A stretch of DNA of 33,230 bases. Origin: a virus. The notes beneath the pieces were generated by a model. The model was not told where the DNA came from, did not search any database, and was given only the letters and a program-made list of their open reading frames with translations. Positions 8,726 through 15,593 of the stretch are shown piece after piece. The DNA is taken from IMG/VR virus record IMGVR_UViG_3300020420_000691, positions 1-33,230 of that record; one strand, written 5' to 3'. The translations under genes were made by a program, and so were the position numbers. Every line of letters starts with the position of its first letter. The first letter of the stretch is position 1.

Positions 8726-10261
8726 TTAGAACTCTACTACGATCTTGATGTCTTCAATTTGGTCTCCAGCACGAGAGATTGCTCTCCTATTGTCTATGTA
8801 GATGACTTTTCCAGAGTCCTTTTTCACTTCTGGTTTTGCATATCCAGATGTGAACGACATACCTAGGTCATATTCTGTGTTGTTTATAACACGTGTTGCT
8901 TCACCAGGAATGATTGGGAAGTTAATATCAGGGTCAGCTGAAGTACCAGATCCTGAACCTACAACTGTATTACCTCCATCAAATACAGTTTTGTTACCAG
9001 AAATTTCTGGGAATATACCATCAACTCTGTTTTGATAATATTTCAAAACTTTAGTTGTTGAGTTCCAAGAAACAACTCTACCTCTAGCAGTCACCTGTTG
9101 ACCACCAATAGTACGAGTCTGTGTAATAATTTCATCCGTGTTGAATGAACCTGTGAAATCTGGAGAAAATATCACAGCGTTTGTAGATGATAATGTAATA
9201 GCATCTGCAAGTTCTTCAGTACCGTATTTAAGTGGATTCAAATTTAATCCAATACGTCTGTAATCGTTATCAGTTGGGAAGTCACCTGATCCTTCATCGT
9301 AGGTAAACTTCGTGTTAATCATCACACGATATCCACCAAGTTCGATTGCTGGATCAGATCCGTGTCCACCTTTCGGAGGAATGATTACGTCAATAGCACC
9401 ACCACTACCTGTACCAGCACCAATACCATTAATCTCATCAATAATAACTTTACCGAAGGAATAATTAGATCCTCCAGAGGTTACAGTAGCGTTTACAATA
9501 CGTCCACCATCAACCACAACTGAGATTCTTCCACCAGTACCATCTCCTTTTACAGGGATGTTTTCATATGTACCGTTGTTATATCCAGAACCAGATGATT
9601 GGATAACAACTGTATCAATTTCACCACCAACAGCATCAGATATAACAGCAGTATCAGTCAACACTGGCATATAATCACCAGAGAAGAATTTCAAAACCTG
9701 ACCAACAGGGATAGTAAACATATACTTCCAACGATAACCATCAGCAGTCGTGATAATAGATGTAGATGTACCTGTCGGCTCAACCGTTGATGGTTTACCA
9801 TTCGGATCTGAGGGCGATGTTCCATTGTAGATACATTTATATGCTTGATATGAACTGTTTACAACGTAGAAATCTGCGTCATATAATTTAGTAGCACCAG
9901 AAGATGCAGTCTTACTAGATGAATAATCGTGACGATACATATCGTACACATAACCCAAACCACCAGTAGTTTGTTCTGGGGGTATCCAGTCAATACGACG
10001 TATAACCTGTACAGCGTCATTCGCTAGAACACGCTTCATTGAGATCATATCATCATATGAGTCAGAGAACTCCTGAAATGAATCAACAGGGGTTGGTGGA
10101 TTGTTTTCGTTGTCCCATTCTTGGGGTCTACCAATAAAAACATACAAGCGATCTCTGTTTGCACCAGCAGCTATGTCACTCTGGTTCTTATCAGGACCTT
10201 CGAGTGATTTGATGAACTTCTCCGCAGTGAATATTCTAAATTGGTCAGTTAGTAGTGCCAT
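8726..10261 (-). CDS. 8: Baseplate wedge subunit gp8-like, 511 aa
   Basis: The start MALLTDQFRIFTAEKFIKSL, the motif YVFIGRPQEWD (residues 40-50), DGYRWKYMFTIP (174-184) and the terminal pattern IYIDNRRAISRAGDQIEDI ending VVEF are typical of gp8 baseplate wedge proteins of T4-like marine phages. T4 gp8 (334 aa) sits as a dimer in the baseplate wedge with gp7 and gp10; this protein is longer. Much of the surplus is a Gly-rich beta insert at residues about 213-310 (SSGSGYNNG, SGGSNYSFG, PPKGGHGSDP) and a second module near 376-440 that resembles the C-terminus of the 621-aa protein. A late promoter lies 22 bases before the ATG; GGAAGG at 10275-10280 may act as a ribosome site. Four bases separate it from the DUF4815 gene. 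Confidence 0.82.
   Translation of the reverse strand: MALLTDQFRIFTAEKFIKSLEGPDKNQSDIAAGANRDRLYVFIGRPQEWDNENNPPTPVDSFQEFSDSYDDMISMKRVLANDAVQVIRRIDWIPPEQTTGGLGYVYDMYRHDYSSSKTASSGATKLYDADFYVVNSSYQAYKCIYNGTSPSDPNGKPSTVEPTGTSTSIITTADGYRWKYMFTIPVGQVLKFFSGDYMPVLTDTAVISDAVGGEIDTVVIQSSGSGYNNGTYENIPVKGDGTGGRISVVVDGGRIVNATVTSGGSNYSFGKVIIDEINGIGAGTGSGGAIDVIIPPKGGHGSDPAIELGGYRVMINTKFTYDEGSGDFPTDNDYRRIGLNLNPLKYGTEELADAITLSSTNAVIFSPDFTGSFNTDEIITQTRTIGGQQVTARGRVVSWNSTTKVLKYYQNRVDGIFPEISGNKTVFDGGNTVVGSGSGTSADPDINFPIIPGEATRVINNTEYDLGMSFTSGYAKPEVKKDSGKVIYIDNRRAISRAGDQIEDIKIVVEF
9332..9625 (-). other. Gly-rich beta insert in gp8-like protein
   Basis: Residues about 213-310 carry two units of the form GG-I-x2-V-x-SGGSxY followed by a Gly-rich turn, the module found in long runs in the 621-aa protein and the giant protein. 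It is followed by the GGHGSDPAIELGG segment. Confidence 0.6.
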
Positions 10262-10283
10262 ATGACTGCTATTGCCTTCCTTT

Positions 10284-10291
10284 TATTTATA
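10284..10291 (-). promoter_or_regulatory. T4-type late promoter for gp8 and downstream genes
   Basis: Exact TATAAATA on the minus strand in the 36-base gap between the 621-aa and gp8 genes, only 22 bases from the gp8 ATG. With T4 spacing the transcript would begin near 10278, leaving a leader of about 17 bases. Confidence 0.8.
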
Positions 10292-10297
10292 CTAGGT

Positions 10298-12163
10298 TTA
10301 ATCAGGTTCATTGCGAACTGAGGAAGGATAGTAAATTTGTTGTATCGTTCCTACAATTCCAGACCCATTACCTGTGATTGTTTCATTATTATTCCACAAG
10401 AAATTACCAGAATTTCCTACAGTTGAACCTACTGATAAGGTTTTTGTTGTTGCATCCCAAGCGGTAACAATACCAGTGATACCAGTGATAGATCCTACAA
10501 CTGTTTCACCTATAGAATAGTTACCTGTTGTATGTGAACGGAATAAGAAATCTACTTGTGCAACGTGTACATCCCCATCACCTAATTGACCCGCAACAGA
10601 TACTGTGGGTGATAGTGGAGGATTAGAACCATCAGACATTTGGTCTCCAACAGCAAACAATGTTGTATTGGTACCACCTAATGTTTCCTCAATACCATAT
10701 AATGATGATGCTATACCACCATCTAGATTTATCTCTCCAGCAAAATCAGTACCAGTATTGATCAAATCAGGTATACCATCACCAGCACCTTGAAGTTCTG
10801 CAATATCTTCAAATGCTTTATCAGATATTGAACTGATAGGAACTGTTAATGTAACTATTGTTGATCCTGCTGAATCAACAATGTTATGTGGTTCAACACC
10901 AGTTTGAGTAGATGATGCAACACCAGCATAAAAGTCAATAACCTGAGATTTAATTTGAGATGAACCACCATCAATAAATGCTAGTTCGTCAACTTCAAAT
11001 GTCAGATACAATGCTCTTTCAGATGGTATCCAATCATATACCCTAGCAATTTTATTACCAGAACTTTCATTAGTCCTGACAACTCTATCACCAACAAAGA
11101 AATTATATCCTGATATATTATTAGCATCTGCAAGTGCATCTAATGTCACTTTTTGATCGTACCTAAAGTTTAGTGCACGGTCACAACCAGTAAATGATGT
11201 ACCTGTTTTACCTGTATATCTTATTACTTCTCTTCCAATTAATATTTTTCCTGAACCTGGATATGGATCAGTTGTTTGAACATATATTGTTTGATCATTC
11301 TCATCAACATTTGTTAATAGACCAGTAATATCATATATCGTAGAGTTAAATGACTGTCTATTTCTTGATGTTTTAGTTAAGTTTGTATTTCTAGTAAAGA
11401 GAACTGAGGGAGCAGTTGAATATCCACCACCAGGATTAGTAACAGAAATATTAGTAATAGCACCAAGATCAACAGTTGCTAATGCTTTACCACCAGATCC
11501 ACCACCACCATTTAATAAAATAACAGGAGGTGTCTCATAAAATTCACCTTGATTCGATATATTGATTGATTTAACAATACCAAATTCATTAACGTCAGCA
11601 ACACCTGTTGCACCCTGTCCACCACCACCAGATACAATTAAGTTAACGTCACCTATTTCATAATTAGATCCAGCAGTTTCTAATGATAAACCCGTTACAA
11701 GCCCCGTAACAGGACGTAGTTCAGCACCAGATCCACCACCACCTTGAACTGTAGCAGTTACAACGTCTGAAAAATATTCATCTCCATTAGATAAAACCTG
11801 AATGTATTGAATTGATCCAGCAGGAGCAAATACATTACCATTAATATCAATTTGATCTGTCTCGAATAATATTGCTTTTGCTTTTGCACCTTTACCATTA
11901 CCAGCAGTTTCTATATTGATTCTAAATGGATCATATCCTTCACCAGGATCTAATACTTTTACAGCAGCAATTTGACCATTAACAATTATGGGTTCTAAAA
12001 CTGCCTCTCTAATAGGAGTTCCACAATTACCAATAGTTAACTGAGGTGGGTCAGACTGGTTATAACCACTACCGCCATCCACCACAAAAACATCTCTAAC
12101 GCCAAATATAGAATTAAAGAGTGGTTCAATTACTGCACCTTGTCCTGGGACTGTTCTTGCCAT
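10298..12163 (-). CDS. Gly-rich beta-module virion structural protein, 621 aa
   Basis: After MARTVPGQGAVIEPLFNSIF, residues about 22-258 contain five or six Gly-rich beta units of roughly 40 residues (DGGSGYNQSDPP, DPGEGYDPF, SGGGGQGATG, LNGGGGSGGKA, NPGGGYSTAP). The middle, residues 277-342, has GKILIGREVIRYTG and FTGCDRALNFRYDQKVTL, a segment I recognise from cyanophage structural proteins. The end (548-610) has a module ITGITGIVTAWDATTKTLSV close to the one in gp8. No signal peptide or membrane segment is visible. It begins four bases after the 549-aa gene and precedes the gp8 promoter. A tail or baseplate decoration protein fits; the precise role is unknown. Confidence 0.8.
   Translation of the reverse strand: MARTVPGQGAVIEPLFNSIFGVRDVFVVDGGSGYNQSDPPQLTIGNCGTPIREAVLEPIIVNGQIAAVKVLDPGEGYDPFRINIETAGNGKGAKAKAILFETDQIDINGNVFAPAGSIQYIQVLSNGDEYFSDVVTATVQGGGGSGAELRPVTGLVTGLSLETAGSNYEIGDVNLIVSGGGGQGATGVADVNEFGIVKSINISNQGEFYETPPVILLNGGGGSGGKALATVDLGAITNISVTNPGGGYSTAPSVLFTRNTNLTKTSRNRQSFNSTIYDITGLLTNVDENDQTIYVQTTDPYPGSGKILIGREVIRYTGKTGTSFTGCDRALNFRYDQKVTLDALADANNISGYNFFVGDRVVRTNESSGNKIARVYDWIPSERALYLTFEVDELAFIDGGSSQIKSQVIDFYAGVASSTQTGVEPHNIVDSAGSTIVTLTVPISSISDKAFEDIAELQGAGDGIPDLINTGTDFAGEINLDGGIASSLYGIEETLGGTNTTLFAVGDQMSDGSNPPLSPTVSVAGQLGDGDVHVAQVDFLFRSHTTGNYSIGETVVGSITGITGIVTAWDATTKTLSVGSTVGNSGNFLWNNNETITGNGSGIVGTIQQIYYPSSVRNEPD
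11390..12100 (-). repeat. Tandem Gly-rich beta repeats in the 621-aa protein
   Basis: Residues about 22-258 carry five or six degenerate units built as hydrophobic strand, N/D/S-x-G-x-x-Y, strand, and a GGGGSGA-type turn. The DNA shows repeated ccaccacc runs (for example near 11500, 11620 and 11735) that encode the Gly turns on the minus strand. Confidence 0.7.
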
Positions 12164-12167
12164 TTAA

Positions 12168-13817
12168 TCATTTGACTGTGATTGTACCTATCATTGCAGG
12201 GTGTGACGTGCATTGATAGTAAAGAGTGCTTGGAGCATCGAATGGGACTGTCCAAACTTGAAGTGCTGTTTTACTTCCTGAAATTCCACCTGTATATTCT
12301 GAACCTTGATCAGAAGTTCTAATTTCTAGTGGATGTCCACCAGCAGCATTCTTAAGATCATAAGTGAATCCTCTATGAACTACAAGAGGACCATTAGCAG
12401 CATTACTTGCAGAGCCAGGTCCATTTACTATGTAATTCGTCATACCATTATTAGTGAATACATATAAAATTGTTGGAGATGGTTTGTAGATAGTAGAGTT
12501 ATCGTGTCCTTTAATAATAGAAGAACCAGCAGGAGCATTGTTCAACTGAGAACCAATACCACCACCAATCTCATTAAATCCACTACCATTATCAACTTCA
12601 AGATCACCATTAGTACCAATCTTCATTTTTTTGGTACCAATATTAATTGTACCGTTAGCAGGAAGTTCTAAGTTTCCATCAGTATCAATTTTTAATTTAC
12701 GTGCACTTGTACCAAAACGTAATTCACCGTCTGGAACTGTTAAGTTACCAGATGCGTCCATACTAATTTTGTTAGTAGCACCAAACTGAATATCTGTACC
12801 AGCAGCAAGAATCAAGTTGTCACTACCATCAAATGATAGTTTTTTATTTGCACCACTACCAAATTTAATTTCAGCAGACTCTGGAATCTGTAAGTTACCA
12901 GAACCATCAAATTCAATAGTATTGCTACTACCAAAATCTAATTTTTGTCCTGTTATTGAAACTGTACCTGTTTCATCTTCACTCAACATCTTATTGACAG
13001 ATGTTATATGAACAGGGTTTGTGGTTGACAATTCCTGAGATTGGTTTGCACCAGCAGCAGTAACAGTAATAAAACCACGTGCACCACCGTTTTCAGCAGT
13101 AAATGATGCAAAATCAACCTCTGCCTTTGCACCAGTTGAATCTTCAATATGCAACTTAGTACCAGCTGTCATAGCACTAAAACGAGTTCTGAATTGTTCT
13201 TCTTGTGTTGAGTCTTCAGAAGATAGTTTTGATGATACAGTTCTAGTTGCACCTGTGTTAATACTTTCTACAGTATGTGTTTTCTTTTTCTTTCTTTGTA
13301 ATTCTTGTGTAGTTGGATCTGCACTTATAGCAGTATCACCCAAGAAGATAGATGCGTTTGTAAAATAACCATCACGGAATCTTAGAGTTGTAGATCCAAG
13401 ATCAAATGTATTATCACTATTAGGTAAGAAGTGAGTATTTACAACAACGTTACCAGAACCATTATTGGTTAGGTTAGTAATTGATGAACCACCGCCACCA
13501 CCACCTTGTAGATCGTCGCCTGGCTGCCAGCGAGCATTTGCAGTATTCCACTTAAGAACCTGTCCGTTAGTAACCCCACTAACGTCCACGTCTGTCAGAT
13601 TAGATGCAGCAAGTTGTCCTTCAGTAAATACTGAACCGTTCCATTTTAGGACTTGGTTTGTTGATGGTGATCCAATGGAAACTTGTAGGTTGGTGTTATC
13701 GCCAAGATAGGTATATAACTCGTTTATAACATTATTGAGTTTTATAGCACCGTCTCTCAGGGTATCACCTGTTCCATCATTGGCACTTACACCAATATTA
13801 AGATTCTGTTTAGCCAT
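12168..13817 (-). CDS. Fibre-like protein with C-terminal amicyanin-like cupredoxin domain, 549 aa
   Basis: The N-terminus (NIGVSANDGTGDTLRDGAIK then NNVINELYTYLG) is the anchoring motif common on cyanophage fibre proteins. Two GQVLKWN-type units follow at about 54-100, then a GGGGGG linker. Residues 292-408 hold tandem beta units (FDGSGNL, FDGSDNL, MDASGNL, DTDGNLEL). Residues about 447-549 form a cupredoxin-like domain with H495 and the loop C536-T-S-H539-P-A-M542, giving the full His/Cys/His/Met set of type 1 copper proteins. The same domain, with ligands, lies in the next gene upstream. It has its own near-consensus late promoter; the leader contains CCCCCC and no Shine-Dalgarno site. Structural fibre role is well supported; copper binding is an inference from ligand pattern. 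Confidence 0.82.
   Translation of the reverse strand: MAKQNLNIGVSANDGTGDTLRDGAIKLNNVINELYTYLGDNTNLQVSIGSPSTNQVLKWNGSVFTEGQLAASNLTDVDVSGVTNGQVLKWNTANARWQPGDDLQGGGGGGSSITNLTNNGSGNVVVNTHFLPNSDNTFDLGSTTLRFRDGYFTNASIFLGDTAISADPTTQELQRKKKKTHTVESINTGATRTVSSKLSSEDSTQEEQFRTRFSAMTAGTKLHIEDSTGAKAEVDFASFTAENGGARGFITVTAAGANQSQELSTTNPVHITSVNKMLSEDETGTVSITGQKLDFGSSNTIEFDGSGNLQIPESAEIKFGSGANKKLSFDGSDNLILAAGTDIQFGATNKISMDASGNLTVPDGELRFGTSARKLKIDTDGNLELPANGTINIGTKKMKIGTNGDLEVDNGSGFNEIGGGIGSQLNNAPAGSSIIKGHDNSTIYKPSPTILYVFTNNGMTNYIVNGPGSASNAANGPLVVHRGFTYDLKNAAGGHPLEIRTSDQGSEYTGGISGSKTALQVWTVPFDAPSTLYYQCTSHPAMIGTITVK
12171..12479 (-). other. Cupredoxin-like domain, amicyanin-type ligand loop
   Basis: Residues about 447-549 of the 549-aa protein. 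Candidate copper ligands are H495 (GGHPLEI), C536, H539 and M542 (CTSHPAM, bases 12192-12212). The spacing C-x2-H-x2-M is the short loop of amicyanin (CTPHPFM), and the flanks also agree: YYQ before and IGTITVK after, like the last strand of that family. Confidence 0.65.
12594..12944 (-). repeat. Tandem beta repeats, FDGSGNL type
   Basis: Residues 292-408 of the 549-aa protein. Five to six units of about 20-26 residues alternate a strand ending in FG, a basic strand and [FIM]D-x-[SD]-G/D-NL turns followed by LP/VP. This looks like a fibre shaft. Confidence 0.65.
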
Positions 13818-13841
13818 AGTAGGGGGGTTATTCTACGTTTT

Positions 13842-13849
13842 TATTTATG
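13842..13849 (-). promoter_or_regulatory. Near-consensus T4-type late promoter for the 549-aa gene
   Basis: The minus strand reads CATAAATA, seven of eight matches to TATAAATA. It overlaps the TAA stop (13845-13847) of the 582-aa gene and lies 24 bases before the ATG at 13817, almost the same spacing as the gp8 promoter. Confidence 0.6.
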
Positions 13850-15593
13850 TAAGGTCGAATTCATAATTAGTTGCGTCAAGTCTAATATTATTTCTAGTAA
13901 AGTCTGGGTTATTATTGTCCCTATCAAAAGGAACTGAAGTCATATCAAATTTACCGACATTACTGTCCCACTTCAAAATACCAGATGTATCTTGTTGACT
14001 CGTTCCACCTGTTACGGTGAGGATTGCTAAGTTACTTGCAAGAGGTGAGTTAGATGCTTGTGTCTGTTCTCCAACAGGACCTATACACACACATCTATAC
14101 CTGTAACCTGACATAAACGCTTGTGCTACTACTTGTAAGGAAGAGTTATTCTGTCCTGTAAGGTTAGCCCAAGTAAATCCACCATCGGTAGATACTTGCC
14201 ACTGGTAAGCAATAGTACCAGCTTCAGGTTCAATTACAGCAATCAAACTGAAAGTTTGTGTACCACCATCAGCAATAGTTGCATTGGTAGGTTGATTTGT
14301 AATTACCAGACTAGGTGTTTGTGGTGTGCCACTACCTCCTTCACTTTCACCTCCACTAGCAGGAGGTGCACCAACACCTTGGTTGCTAGGTATATTTAGC
14401 GTCTGTTTTGATGAAAGACCAAATATGTATGGAAACTTAGGAGTCAGGTGACGATTAGGAACCACAGTTATTACACTACTCTCAGACATATTAGAATGAA
14501 GAGAGCAGAAATAATACAGTTGTGACGGTGCATCTTGAGCAACTGTGATCTCAGTATATGCACCAGCATCACCAGCAGATCCTACTGTAGTTACACCTGT
14601 TGTGTATGTTGTACCAGCACCGTGATAACCATTACTCGCATCAGAAAATAATAATTGGTGATTAGCAACACTATTATCAGAAAGTATAAACTTATATGTA
14701 CTACCTTTAACAAATGTTAAGTTTGGATAAAGTACGCCATCAATTCTGTATTTGTTACCATTTGATTCACTTGTAACAGTTACTGTATACTCTTTTGATT
14801 CAGTTTCATCACTCCACAATGTTATAAAATATGCAAATGTTCCACTTGGAAACTCTGGAGTATGACAGAAACGACCATTATAAACATCTAAATGTCTACC
14901 TGGTTTGCTAACGTTATATTCATAATCCTCCATCAAAGATCCTTTAGGAGGGTTTGCTAAAGTTAAACCATATGCAGGACGATTAGTAGCAATACTACTT
15001 CTCATTTGATACCCTGTCTCCATAAGTACTACTGGAGAAGTATTATCTGTTGGTAAATTATATCCATATGGTCCATATACAGGATAACCGTCAAATGCAA
15101 ATCCTATTATTTTAGAATGTCCATCAGGATGACGTAAATTATCTTGTCCAAATTGACTCTGACCATAGTAATCATTATATGAACTCATTACCTGGTTCTC
15201 TTGTAAACCAGTTAAAAGTTCACCATCGTGATAATGATACTGTCCAGTTGACTCAGGATGTCCACCATAACTATCTTCACCAAAATTAACCATTCCATAG
15301 TCAGCAGTGGCAACCCAATGAAATCCTGTAGGAGGACTACCACCAGAACCAGCACTGGGATTAAATATAGCAACACCGTTAGAAGTAAAACCAACAATAC
15401 CTAATGGAACTGAACTAGCACCAGTTGTATTTTCACCACCTCTATACAAGAAAGAATGATTGAAAGTATATGCTGCTACTGTGTTTGGATTATTTTCATT
15501 AGGAAATGTACCATAAGCTACAGGAGTTGGCATCCCATCACCTGTTATGGTTAATATCTTCGTCGCTGGATTGTAACTACCTTCTGCTGCCAT
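13845..15593 (-). CDS. YHYH-domain protein with nested cupredoxin and Ig-like domain, 582 aa
   Basis: The protein carries a YHYH domain: SNGVAIFNPS near 71-80, the tetrad YHYH at 119-122, FAFDGYPVYGPYGY at 165-178 and YNGRFCHTPEFPSGTFAYFI at 238-257. The domain's last piece, FPYIFG, appears only at 387-392, because a cupredoxin-like domain (about 266-380) is inserted. That insert has H312, C363, H366 and M369 (CSLHSNM). A Gly/Ser/Pro linker (about 405-427) leads to an Ig-like domain at 427-528 (YQWQVSTDGGFTW). The end (GILKWDSNVGKFD) recalls fibre proteins. The ATG overlaps the giant gene's stop as TAATG and no Shine-Dalgarno is seen, so translation is probably coupled. A virion surface role is likely; any redox or metal role is unproven. 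Confidence 0.83.
   Translation of the reverse strand: MAAEGSYNPATKILTITGDGMPTPVAYGTFPNENNPNTVAAYTFNHSFLYRGGENTTGASSVPLGIVGFTSNGVAIFNPSAGSGGSPPTGFHWVATADYGMVNFGEDSYGGHPESTGQYHYHDGELLTGLQENQVMSSYNDYYGQSQFGQDNLRHPDGHSKIIGFAFDGYPVYGPYGYNLPTDNTSPVVLMETGYQMRSSIATNRPAYGLTLANPPKGSLMEDYEYNVSKPGRHLDVYNGRFCHTPEFPSGTFAYFITLWSDETESKEYTVTVTSESNGNKYRIDGVLYPNLTFVKGSTYKFILSDNSVANHQLLFSDASNGYHGAGTTYTTGVTTVGSAGDAGAYTEITVAQDAPSQLYYFCSLHSNMSESSVITVVPNRHLTPKFPYIFGLSSKQTLNIPSNQGVGAPPASGGESEGGSGTPQTPSLVITNQPTNATIADGGTQTFSLIAVIEPEAGTIAYQWQVSTDGGFTWANLTGQNNSSLQVVAQAFMSGYRYRCVCIGPVGEQTQASNSPLASNLAILTVTGGTSQQDTSGILKWDSNVGKFDMTSVPFDRDNNNPDFTRNNIRLDATNYEFDLT
14010..14315 (-). other. Ig-like domain in the 582-aa protein
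   Basis: Residues about 427-528: NQPTNATIADGGTQTFSLIA, then YQWQVSTDGGFTWANLTG and YRYRCVC, the strand and Trp/Cys pattern of Ig-like domains common on phage surfaces. A similar domain ends the giant protein. Confidence 0.65.
14454..14798 (-). other. Cupredoxin-like domain inserted within the YHYH domain
   Basis: Residues about 266-380 of the 582-aa protein. LTFVKGSTYKFILSD, NHQLLF (H312) and LYYFCSLHSNM (C363, H366, M369; bases 14487-14507) give a complete type 1 copper ligand pattern. The piece is flanked by YHYH-domain sequence on both sides. Confidence 0.62.
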
